Source of the DNA: Omnitrophica bacterium RIFCSPLOWO2_01_FULL_45_10
GTDB taxonomy: Bacteria > Omnitrophota > Gorgyraeia > 2-01-FULL-45-10
DNA: 5,317 nucleotides
Assembly: GCA_001804165.1 (NCBI GenBank)
Contig: MHFL01000040.1
Span: 1 to 5,317 of the forward strand
Direction: 5' to 3'
Positions 1-5,317 of this stretch are shown piece after piece (position 1 is the first letter of the stretch; every line of letters starts with the position of its first letter). The notes beneath the pieces were generated by a model, which was not told where the DNA came from, did not search any database, and saw nothing but the letters and a program-made list of their open reading frames with translations. Position numbers and translations under genes: made by a program.

Positions 1-206
1 TCAGAAGAAGGAGTCCGAAAGAGAGCGAAGTATCATCCTTAAAAGTTCAGACACCGGACGATCTCTACGATTTTATAAGGATGCTGGATGCCGAGGGTTA
101 TCCGAAGGCCTTTATAAAGGTTGGGGGGCTGAAAGTGGAATTTCATGGGGTATCTAAAAAAGGTGATAAATTATCAGGAAGATTCGAGGTAAAAGATGAA
201 GAATAA
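1..206 (+). CDS. Sugar N-formyltransferase-like protein, C-terminal fragment (methionyl-tRNA formyltransferase family)
   Basis: This is the 3' end of a gene that starts before the window; the reading frame has codons beginning at base 3 and ends with TAA at 204-206, giving 67 visible residues. The visible part contains a segment reading DDLYDFIRMLDAEGYPKAF, followed by a short beta-rich tail with KVEFHG. From memory, that 'IRmLDAegYPkAF' signature belongs to the C-terminal region of formyltransferases related to methionyl-tRNA formyltransferase that sit in sugar-biosynthesis operons. Such enzymes transfer a formyl group from N10-formyl-tetrahydrofolate to an amino group, here presumably on an amino sugar in the cytoplasm. 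The catalytic Asn-His-Asp core and the folate site lie outside the window, so activity cannot be judged. The setting beside a nonulosonate synthase favours a sugar substrate over initiator tRNA, which is an inference. The tail overlaps the next ORF by 11 bases. Confidence 0.72.
   Translation, partial: RRRSPKESEVSSLKVQTPDDLYDFIRMLDAEGYPKAFIKVGGLKVEFHGVSKKGDKLSGRFEVKDEE
186..190 (+). promoter_or_regulatory. Ribosome binding site for the ORF at 196
   Basis: GAGGT lies 5 bases before the ATG at 196, inside the last codons of the formyltransferase gene. It supports 196 as a genuine translation start, which matters because the ORF it serves looks like a broken gene. Confidence 0.5.
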
Positions 207-306
207 CCAATCACCAAAATACAATGACCAAACAATAGAAGATTTCATAGATATAAAGATAAAGGCCCTGGCGCAATACAAGGATGAGATGAGAGGCTGG
301 GTTTAA
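196..306 (+). pseudogene. Probable remnant of a PIG-L/LmbE-family deacetylase (36 codons)
   Basis: The ORF opens with ATG at 196, overlaps the formyltransferase stop, and ends with TAA at 304-306. Its second half reads IEDFIDIKIKALAQYKDEMR. This resembles the helix found in the second half of PIG-L/LmbE N-deacetylases, where a 'dyi..Ki.Al..YkSEmr' stretch precedes a conserved His-Pro-Arg-Ser region. Everything else expected of that family (about 220-250 residues) is absent: there is no N-terminal AHPDDE metal motif and nothing after the helix. The first ten or so residues (MKNNQSPKYN) do not match the family. I infer a gene that kept its start, lost most of its body through an internal deletion, and was truncated just before the next gene. 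Intact PIG-L genes commonly sit beside sugar formyltransferases, which fits. The alternative is an unrelated small protein or a leader ORF that couples translation to the gene at 310. The similarity is by eye only. Confidence 0.5.
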
Positions 307-309
307 AAG

Positions 310-1176
310 ATGGAACGAGTATTGATTACCGGGGCCAGCGGATTTATCGGACGATCGCTGGTAGGCGTTTTATCCAATACCAGCTGGGAAGTGCTGCCGT
401 TTGTGAGAGGGGCGTCTGGTTTGGAGAATGAGATCGTTGTAGATCTCTGCAGCCAGGACCTCATCCAAAGAATAGATAAATTGCCAAGGATAGATGCCAT
501 TGTCCACCTCGGCGCGCTGATTGGCTGGGACGATGTATCCAAAGAAGCTATGTTAAAAACCAACGTTGACGCAACTGCCAGACTATCGTCTTGGGCAAAG
601 GCGAAAGGCGCATACTTCCTGTTCGCATCTATGGCACTGGTTTATGGAGCCGCGAACACCTTTATAACGTCCGCAAGCAGATTGAATCCAGATACTGAAT
701 ATGGCCGCAGCAAGCTGCTTGCCGAGGATGCGGTAAGAACCTCCGGCGTAAATTGTGCCATAATAAGGATGGCAGGCGTCTTTGGCAAGGATGGGCCGCG
801 GCACCTCGGCATAAATAGGGCTATAGCTGATTCGCTGGCAGGCAGGCCGGTTGTTCAGTATGGCGACGGGAATATCAGGCGCAACTATATATATGTGGAG
901 GATATGGCACAGACAATGAAATTTTTCATCGATAATAAAACCGTCGGAACACATTTGGCGGCAGGCGCGCACATAAATACCATCGCTGGTATGCTGCAGA
1001 TAATCTGTGATGTGCTGCGGCCAGGCAGCATACCTGAACACCGCGAAGGCGAAAAGTCATATGACCAGATAGTAGAACGTTCTTGTGTCCTGCCCAAGGA
1101 TCGCTCCTTTAAAGAGGCGATTATAGATATAAAATATAGAAGCGAGATGGCGCAGGCTTGCCCTCGCAGCAGGTGA
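310..1176 (+). CDS. NAD-dependent epimerase/dehydratase family protein (extended SDR)
   Basis: This 288-residue protein has the Rossmann dinucleotide-binding loop GASGFIG at residues 8-14. It also has IVHLGAL at 64-70, a TNVDAT segment at 84-89, and a catalytic set of Ser107 (in FAS), Tyr131 and Lys135 (YGRSK). The motif NYIYVEDMA at 192-200 is typical of extended SDRs acting on nucleotide sugars. Such enzymes oxidise, epimerise, dehydrate or reduce a nucleoside-diphosphate sugar in the cytoplasm using NAD(P). The exact reaction cannot be read from sequence. Length is slightly short of the usual 300-330 residues, and the last residues (about 280-288, QACPRSR) look unlike the family's usual end, so a small C-terminal trimming is possible. 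The ATG lies 3 bases after the stop of the deacetylase remnant. Its only purine-rich candidate, GAGAGG at 291-296, is 13 bases away, so reinitiation after the upstream stop may matter. It probably supplies or remodels a sugar for the pathway. Confidence 0.85.
   Translation: MERVLITGASGFIGRSLVGVLSNTSWEVLPFVRGASGLENEIVVDLCSQDLIQRIDKLPRIDAIVHLGALIGWDDVSKEAMLKTNVDATARLSSWAKAKGAYFLFASMALVYGAANTFITSASRLNPDTEYGRSKLLAEDAVRTSGVNCAIIRMAGVFGKDGPRHLGINRAIADSLAGRPVVQYGDGNIRRNYIYVEDMAQTMKFFIDNKTVGTHLAAGAHINTIAGMLQIICDVLRPGSIPEHREGEKSYDQIVERSCVLPKDRSFKEAIIDIKYRSEMAQACPRSR
1171..1176 (+). promoter_or_regulatory. Shine-Dalgarno-like AGGTGA for the metallophosphoesterase
   Basis: AGGTGA covers the last codons and stop of the SDR gene. 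It abuts the ATG at 1177 and lies 3 bases before a second in-frame ATG at 1180. The spacing favours 1180 as the true start. Confidence 0.35.
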
Positions 1177-1884
1177 ATGATGAAGATAGGCATATTCTCC
1201 GATGTCCACGGCAATATCTACGCCTTTGAACGAGTTTGGGAGGCTCTCAAGGCAGAGGCATGCGATCTATACATCTTTCTCGGAGATATATGCGGATACT
1301 ATTATCATCAGAATGAAGTTATAGAGATGTTAAAAAAGACAAAGGGTATGATAGCGGTTCTCGGAAATCATGACGATCTCTTTTTAAAGATGTCAGAGAG
1401 CGAGGGTATGCGTAAAAGTTATGCCGAACGATATGGCAGCTCATGCGCCCTTCTTATGAGCAGTATAAAAGAGGATAATCTATCTTTTTTAAAAGGACTG
1501 CCTCGAAGCCATGTCTTAGATGAGTACAATCTGTGCGCATTTCATGGCAGCCCATGGGACAGCCTCAACGGATATGTCTACCCTGCGGAGTCCTTAGATA
1601 GATTCGAGGGCCTTAAGTTTAGATTCGTTCTCCTGGGGCATACCCATCACTGCATGGATAGAAAGGCGGGTAATGTGCGTGTTATAAATCCGGGCTCATG
1701 CGGCCAGCCGCGTGATGAGTGGCACCCAAGCTACGCAACGCTCAACCCCGAAAGCGGAGATGTAAAGATACGGAGGGTTGAATATAACAGGGATTGGCTC
1801 ATGAAGGAGGTCATGCGCCGCGACGAAGGCAGACGATATCTTATCGATGTATTGACACGCGAGAAGAAGGGGTTATATGCGTAG
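1177..1884 (+). CDS. Calcineurin-like metallophosphoesterase (YfcE/MJ0936-like)
   Basis: The 235-residue product carries all signature metal-binding motifs in order: Asp9-x-His11 in FSDVHGN, Gly36-Asp37 in LGDICGY, Gly63-Asn64-His65-Asp66, His123 in AFHGSP, and Gly154-His155-Thr156-His157. A following INPGSCGQPRD block (170-180) is characteristic of the compact bacterial/archaeal phosphoesterases of the YfcE/MJ0936 group. Members use two metal ions to hydrolyse phosphomono- or phosphodiesters in the cytoplasm; I see no signal peptide. The full motif set and normal length indicate an active enzyme. It starts at the base after the SDR stop, with tandem ATGs at 1177 and 1180, and its end overlaps the ATP-grasp gene by 8 bases, so the three are translated together. 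In this setting it may dephosphorylate a sugar intermediate, for example a phosphorylated hexosamine or nonulosonate. That is inference, and a nucleotide or phosphodiester substrate is equally possible. Confidence 0.88.
   Translation: MMKIGIFSDVHGNIYAFERVWEALKAEACDLYIFLGDICGYYYHQNEVIEMLKKTKGMIAVLGNHDDLFLKMSESEGMRKSYAERYGSSCALLMSSIKEDNLSFLKGLPRSHVLDEYNLCAFHGSPWDSLNGYVYPAESLDRFEGLKFRFVLLGHTHHCMDRKAGNVRVINPGSCGQPRDEWHPSYATLNPESGDVKIRRVEYNRDWLMKEVMRRDEGRRYLIDVLTREKKGLYA
1867..1872 (+). promoter_or_regulatory. Ribosome binding site for the ATP-grasp gene
   Basis: AAGGGG lies 4 bases before the ATG at 1877, within the end of the metallophosphoesterase gene. It supports the start that creates an 8-base overlap. 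Confidence 0.5.
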
Positions 1885-2830
1885 AACTAATCTGCTCATC
1901 ACGGGTGTAGGCGGGGATATAGCCCAGGGTATTATAAAATGCCTCAGAGAGATGCGAAGGTCTTTCTATATAGTGGGTTCTGACATTGATTTTTATGCCT
2001 CGGGCAGGAATATGGTGGAGGAATTTATGCATGCGCCTCCGGCTTCCGAAAAGAATGAATACATCAGCTTCATAGATGATATCATAGCGAAATATGATAT
2101 TAACTATATATATCCAACATCTGAAGTGGAAATCCTCTTTTTTCATAACCATAGAAGCCGCTTTAGTAAAAAGGATATAAAAATTTTTATCAATAAGCCT
2201 TTTATAGTGGACACTTTTTTTGATAAATATAAGACAGTGCAGTTTTTAAAAAGCGCTAAGATTCCTTACCCAGACACATTTTTGGTTAGCGAATATAACA
2301 ACCAATTAAGCTATCCCATCATACTTAAATCAAGAAAGACTGTTGACAGCAAGGAGATAGTGAAAGTGAACAACAGCGACGAGTTCAATTTTTATAAATG
2401 TAGGATACCTGAAGCCATGGCGCAGGAGTATATGGGAAGCGAAGAGGAAGAATATACCGCATGCGTCTTTTCCGACGGCCGACAATCGCGCTCGATTGCG
2501 TTTAAAAGAAAATTGGGGTATTCCAGCCTTTCGAAAAAGGTTGAGTTGGTAATTGACGACCGTATCAATGCCTTAACCGAGAAAATCGCACATGACTGCA
2601 ATCTTGCAGGGTCGTTAAATATTCAACTGCGAAAAACAGACAAAGGTTTTGTGCCATTTGAGATCAACCCCCGCTTTTCCAGCACAGTCTATTTTCGTAA
2701 TCGATTCGGCTTTAGGGATGTAAAGTGGTGGATCGATTTATTTGAGGGCAGGCCTATCAAGTTTCAATTAAAATATAAAAAAGGGGTTGGCGTACGTCTT
2801 TTAAGCGAGGTCTTCTTTGAGCTGCGTTGA
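1877..2830 (+). CDS. ATP-grasp family carboxylate-amine ligase (carbamoyl-phosphate-synthase-like)
   Basis: The 317-residue protein shows the three-part ATP-grasp layout. An N-terminal Rossmann-like pre-grasp domain begins LLITGVGGDIAQG (6-18). The central part has DKYKT (116-120), the nucleotide-binding strand YPIILKSR with Lys151, and the hinge-like AQEYMGSEEEEYT (182-194). The C-terminal catalytic strands NIQLRK (248-253) and PFEINPRFSST (260-270) provide Glu262 and Asn264 for magnesium binding, with Arg266 nearby. Such enzymes activate a carboxylate as an acyl phosphate and join it to an amine or other nucleophile. The arrangement resembles CarB/PylC-type sugar-cluster members. Here it could attach an amino acid or similar acyl group to an amino sugar, which is inference. 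The first half is distinctly AT-rich compared with its neighbours, which hints at a separate origin. It overlaps the phosphoesterase gene and is followed by a 17-base gap before the synthase. Confidence 0.85.
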   Translation: MRRTNLLITGVGGDIAQGIIKCLREMRRSFYIVGSDIDFYASGRNMVEEFMHAPPASEKNEYISFIDDIIAKYDINYIYPTSEVEILFFHNHRSRFSKKDIKIFINKPFIVDTFFDKYKTVQFLKSAKIPYPDTFLVSEYNNQLSYPIILKSRKTVDSKEIVKVNNSDEFNFYKCRIPEAMAQEYMGSEEEEYTACVFSDGRQSRSIAFKRKLGYSSLSKKVELVIDDRINALTEKIAHDCNLAGSLNIQLRKTDKGFVPFEINPRFSSTVYFRNRFGFRDVKWWIDLFEGRPIKFQLKYKKGVGVRLLSEVFFELR

Positions 2831-2835
2831 GGCAT

Positions 2836-2839
2836 AAGG
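2836..2839 (+). promoter_or_regulatory. Weak Shine-Dalgarno AAGG deciding the synthase start
   Basis: AAGG in the 17-base gap lies 8 bases before a TTG at 2848 and 14 bases before the in-frame ATG at 2854. Spacing favours the TTG, whereas the family's usual N-terminus favours the ATG. The two starts differ by only two residues. Confidence 0.35.
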
Positions 2840-2847
2840 CTTGTTGA

Positions 2848-3900
2848 TTGGATATGAAGATAAAAATAAAAGGTAAACATATCGGGAGAGATTGCCCTGT
2901 CTTTGTCATAGCGGAACTATCCGCGAACCATAACCAGGTTTTCAACACAGCCGTTCGGACCATAAAGGCCGCGAAAAACTCAGGCGCGGACGCGGTAAAG
3001 CTCCAGACCTACACTCCAGATACTATGACCATAGACGCGGATAACAAAGAATTTTTAGTAAACCATCCTGTGTGGGGCGGCCAAAGCCTATATCAGTTAT
3101 ATAAAAAGGCGTATACCCCCTGGAAGTGGTTCAAGAGATTAAAAAAAGTCGCGGATGACTTAGGCATTATATTATTCTCCACCGCTTTTGATAAAAGTTC
3201 GGTTGATTTTCTGGAAGAGCTGGATGTCCCTGTGCATAAGATCGCCTCTTTTGAGCTTGTAGACCTTCCGCTCATAGAATACGCGGCGAGGACCAGAAAA
3301 CCATTGATACTCTCCACAGGGATGGCTGCCATAAAAGAGATAGAGGAGGCCCTCGCAGCGGCAAGGAGGGGTGGGGCAAAGGACATAATACTCCTAAAAT
3401 GCGTGAGCTCTTATCCGGCAAATCCAAAAGAGATGAATCTTCGGACTATACCGGACATGGAAAGGCGCTTTCACTGTCCTGTGGGCCTTTCCGATCATAC
3501 CCTGGGGGCAGGAACGGCCGTCGCCGCGGTATCTTTGGGAGCGGTTATGATAGAAAAACATTTTATATTATCGAGGACGATCAACGCGCCGGATGGTTTC
3601 TTCTCAATCGAGCCAGGGGAATTAAAGGGATTGGTCAAGGATATAAGAACTGCTGAAAATTCTCTTGGAAAGGTACGCTACGGATTGACAAGAGAGGAGA
3701 AAGAGAGTGTGGTATTCAGGCGCTCCCTATTCGTTGTAAAAGATATCAAAGACGGAGAATTCCTCACGGAGGATAATGTAAGGTCTATCAGGCCGGCGCG
3801 TGGTTTAAAGCCGAAGTATCTGAAGCGTGTTATAGGTAAAAAGGCAAGAAAGGATATCCCGAGAGGCACACCGTTAACCTGGGATGCCATCAAGAGGTGA
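2848..3900 (+). CDS. pseI: Pseudaminic acid synthase / N-acetylneuraminate synthase family protein
   Basis: The 350-residue protein matches the full length of the NeuB/PseI family, which condenses phosphoenolpyruvate with a six-carbon N-acylated sugar to give a nine-carbon nonulosonic acid in the cytoplasm. The TIM barrel shows IAELSANHNQ (21-30, Glu23), AVKLQTYTPDT (49-59, Lys51 and Gln53), AFDKSSVDFLEEL (113-125), KIASFEL (131-137), STGM (156-159), SSYPANP (187-193), GLSDHT (213-218, His217) and EKHF (236-239, His238). The two histidines correspond to the metal ligands of NeuB. A C-terminal SAF (antifreeze-like) domain spans about 291-348, with RPARGLKPKYL and GTPLTWDAI. The ELSANHNQ, TYTPDT and GTPLxWD wording fits PseI-type enzymes better than classical NeuB, so pseI is the best label, although a legionaminic-type product is possible. 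The start is TTG 2848 or ATG 2854. A modest PseI-family difference is NAPDGFFS at 246-253, where I recall a Gly-Gly-x-Asp-type loop. Confidence 0.9.
   Translation: MDMKIKIKGKHIGRDCPVFVIAELSANHNQVFNTAVRTIKAAKNSGADAVKLQTYTPDTMTIDADNKEFLVNHPVWGGQSLYQLYKKAYTPWKWFKRLKKVADDLGIILFSTAFDKSSVDFLEELDVPVHKIASFELVDLPLIEYAARTRKPLILSTGMAAIKEIEEALAAARRGGAKDIILLKCVSSYPANPKEMNLRTIPDMERRFHCPVGLSDHTLGAGTAVAAVSLGAVMIEKHFILSRTINAPDGFFSIEPGELKGLVKDIRTAENSLGKVRYGLTREEKESVVFRRSLFVVKDIKDGEFLTEDNVRSIRPARGLKPKYLKRVIGKKARKDIPRGTPLTWDAIKR
3893..3900 (+). promoter_or_regulatory. Strong ribosome binding site for the GNAT gene
   Basis: AGAGGTGA covers the last codons and stop of the synthase and lies 7 bases before the ATG at 3908. 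It makes a near-ideal start signal and ties translation of the acetyltransferase to the synthase. Confidence 0.6.
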
Positions 3901-3907
3901 TTGACCC

Positions 3908-4486
3908 ATGAAAAAGAAAGATACCAAGGTTATATTCTTAAAGGGGCAGAGATGCGCGCTCCGGCCTCTCGTCAAAGACGATATCACAAAAAGATATTTA
4001 AGCTGGCTTAACGATGAAGAGGTCAATCAATATATGGAGACCGGCACTTTTCCTACAACATTTGGCGAACTGCGGAATTTCTATAATAAGTTTTCCAAGT
4101 CTAAGACAGACATCATATTCGCTATTTTGGATAAGCGCAAAGGCCTGCATATCGGCAACATAAAACTCGGCGGCATCAACTGGATTCACAGGTTTGCTGA
4201 TCTAGGTATCATGATAGGCGATAAGGGATATTGGGGGAGAGGATATGGTCAGGAGGCGTGCAGATTGATATTGGAATATGCCTTCGGCAGATTAAATTTG
4301 AATAAGGTGATACTCGGCGTCTACTCCACCCACGAGACGGCCATCAGTATGTATAAGAAAGCGGGTTTCAGGATAGAAGGCAGGATCAGAAGACAGATCA
4401 GCTTCAAGGGGCGATACATCGACAGGCTGATTATGGGAATAGGCAAAGATGAATTTGCAAGGACAGAAAGATGGACGAAAAGATAA
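3908..4486 (+). CDS. GNAT family N-acetyltransferase (RimJ/RimL type, PseH-like role)
   Basis: The 192-residue protein has the N-terminal CALRPLVKDDI segment (16-26) and YLSWLNDEEV (30-39) typical of RimJ/RimL-type acetyltransferases. The acetyl-CoA pyrophosphate loop is GYWGRGYGQEA (107-117), followed by the C-terminal signature TAISMYKKAGFRIEGRIR (144-161) with Tyr149 in the position of the usual catalytic or binding tyrosine. These enzymes transfer an acetyl group from acetyl-CoA to an amine. Placed directly after a PseI-type synthase, it most likely acetylates an amino sugar, as PseH does at the 4-amino group of the pseudaminic acid precursor. Protein N-terminal acetylation is the alternative and cannot be excluded. 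The start at 3908 has a strong ribosome binding site, and the gene end overlaps the next gene by 16 bases. Length is normal and no key motif is missing. Confidence 0.85.
   Translation: MKKKDTKVIFLKGQRCALRPLVKDDITKRYLSWLNDEEVNQYMETGTFPTTFGELRNFYNKFSKSKTDIIFAILDKRKGLHIGNIKLGGINWIHRFADLGIMIGDKGYWGRGYGQEACRLILEYAFGRLNLNKVILGVYSTHETAISMYKKAGFRIEGRIRRQISFKGRYIDRLIMGIGKDEFARTERWTKR
4459..4463 (+). promoter_or_regulatory. Ribosome binding site for the gene starting at 4471
   Basis: AAGGA lies 7 bases before the ATG at 4471, within the end of the GNAT gene. It supports this start for the unrecognised gene that runs off the window. Confidence 0.5.
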
Positions 4487-5317
4487 TAGTCTTTGAAGAG
4501 ATATTGCCTTGGCATAGGATCGTGATCACATGGTATCGCCTTAGAGGATTTGGCATATTTTATTATAGGATAACCAATTCAGCCAGCCAGGCGGCCTGGT
4601 GCAGGAGACTGGTCTCGAAAGGGTCTATAGCCAAGATCGACTCCAGATATGACTTCCTCTCCATCGCCATAGGCCTATGCCCGGATCTGGCATATGAGAA
4701 TATCAACGCGATATACTCGAGCGGCGTAGATAATGACGAAGTTGTAAAACGGTTTACCGGTTTATATGGCGATAGATTGATGCACAACGCGTTTAAAAAG
4801 ACCCTCTTAGGCGAACTGCAGAGGTTCTACTATCTGAATTACATCATGCATATGGTTCATACCCTGTTCCCGGACAAGACGGCGCATCTTGTATACACAT
4901 TGAACAGAGAACTGCACAGGACCTATGTAGTGGATATCGGCGCGTACCGCGGCTTCAGGGATCTTGCGCTAAAGAGCGGGGCATTCCTGTATTTAGATGA
5001 CAGGGTGAGATTTCCGTTATGGTTCATATTCTTATCGCGGATAAAAGGACTGAATCGTCTGTTATCCGCGGCAGCTAATATATCGGGACTGCTTATCTGG
5101 TCGCTGCTTTCGCCGCTTCTTAATATGGCGATGAGACCAAAGACCTCGAAGAGGCATTATCGGTTCGGAATCATGATTATAAGCCCTGACAGGCAATTCG
5201 CGAATGAAGTTCAGAAAATAGACTTTCTGTTGGACGGAGCGGCTATAAACATCTCCAACTCTTTATTTATCTCATGGAGACCTTTGCATCGAAGGCACAA
5301 GGAGTATATGAGGCGCA
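4471..5317 (+). CDS. Unrecognised protein, possibly a surface-polysaccharide biosynthesis protein (3' end cut by window)
   Basis: An open frame of 282 codons runs uninterrupted from ATG 4471 to the window edge without a stop. I do not recognise the family with confidence. The visible part starts MDEKIIVFEEILPWHRIVI and is rich in aromatic and basic residues (TWYRLRGFGIFYYR at 20-33). It continues with a mixed helical region containing HNAFKKTLLGELQRFYYLNYI. A hydrophobic stretch occurs around 194-221 (SGLLIWSLLSPLLNMAM), possibly a membrane anchor or a buried helix, with a smaller one at 181-188 (FPLWFIFL). After it comes RFGIMIISPDRQF and then VQKIDFLLDGAAINISNSLFIS (as positions 247-268). 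That latter pattern recalls large, poorly characterised surface-carbohydrate proteins from uncultured bacteria, which is a memory-based impression. There is no signal peptide. It is translationally coupled to the GNAT gene by a 16-base overlap and so probably serves the same glycan, perhaps as a transferase. Confidence 0.75.
   Translation, partial: MDEKIIVFEEILPWHRIVITWYRLRGFGIFYYRITNSASQAAWCRRLVSKGSIAKIDSRYDFLSIAIGLCPDLAYENINAIYSSGVDNDEVVKRFTGLYGDRLMHNAFKKTLLGELQRFYYLNYIMHMVHTLFPDKTAHLVYTLNRELHRTYVVDIGAYRGFRDLALKSGAFLYLDDRVRFPLWFIFLSRIKGLNRLLSAAANISGLLIWSLLSPLLNMAMRPKTSKRHYRFGIMIISPDRQFANEVQKIDFLLDGAAINISNSLFISWRPLHRRHKEYMRR

Noticed and set aside
583..1041. 152-codon open frame on the minus strand
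   Set aside because: It lies entirely antisense within the SDR gene, which has clear family motifs. The minus-strand product shows no recognisable domain and is a coding shadow.
1852..1879. TTGACA followed after 16 bases by TATATG, resembling a sigma-70 promoter
   Set aside because: The putative -10 box overlaps the ATP-grasp start codon, so transcripts would begin inside the gene. It lies within coding sequence and is probably chance.
1841..2152. 103-codon open frame on the minus strand across the phosphoesterase/ATP-grasp junction
   Set aside because: It is antisense to two well-supported genes, and its product has no recognisable motif.
2831..2847. Possible terminator or promoter in the 17-base gap before the synthase
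   Set aside because: The gap is too short, and I see no stem-loop with a T run and no promoter pair. It holds only a weak ribosome binding site.
3399..3656. 85-codon open frame on the + strand in another frame
   Set aside because: It sits inside the synthase gene, whose metal-binding motifs are encoded by the same bases. The alternate product is Arg/Gly-rich, as expected for an out-of-frame reading.
4563..4787. 74-codon open frame on the minus strand
   Set aside because: It is antisense to the long uninterrupted frame starting at 4471, which has a ribosome binding site and operon-like overlap.

Overview
The window is 5.3 kb of densely packed bacterial DNA with every supported gene on the + strand. 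Genes either overlap or sit 3 to 17 bases apart, and I see no internal promoter, terminator, RNA gene, repeat array or mobile element. It reads as the interior of one long operon for making and modifying a surface sugar, most likely a nonulosonic acid (the sialic/pseudaminic/legionaminic family) or a related amino sugar.

Layout: (1) bases 1-206, the C-terminal end of a sugar N-formyltransferase-like protein related to methionyl-tRNA formyltransferase; (2) 196-306, a 36-codon ORF that looks like a remnant of a PIG-L/LmbE-type deacetylase lacking its catalytic N-terminus; (3) 310-1176, an NAD-dependent epimerase/dehydratase (extended SDR); (4) 1177-1884, a calcineurin-like metallophosphoesterase with all metal motifs; (5) 1877-2830, an ATP-grasp ligase, noticeably AT-rich in its first half; (6) 2848-3900, a pseudaminic-acid/sialic-acid synthase (PseI/NeuB family) with a C-terminal SAF domain; (7) 3908-4486, a RimJ/RimL-type GNAT acetyltransferase; (8) from 4471 to the window end, the first 282 codons of an unrecognised protein, possibly a surface-polysaccharide protein.

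A working model (inference): the SDR and enzymes outside the window make an amino sugar. The synthase condenses it with phosphoenolpyruvate to form a nine-carbon acid. The GNAT, the formyltransferase and possibly the ATP-grasp enzyme decorate its amino groups with acetyl, formyl or aminoacyl-type substituents. The phosphoesterase may remove a phosphate from an intermediate. The usual PseB/PseC/PseG/PseF or NeuA/NeuC partners are not in this window, so the product cannot be named.

The host is probably an uncultured Gram-negative-type bacterium. Frequent ATA isoleucine and AGA/AGG arginine codons in moderately GC-balanced genes remind me of candidate phyla such as Omnitrophota, but this is a weak impression. 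No stretch over 300 bases lacks a gene.
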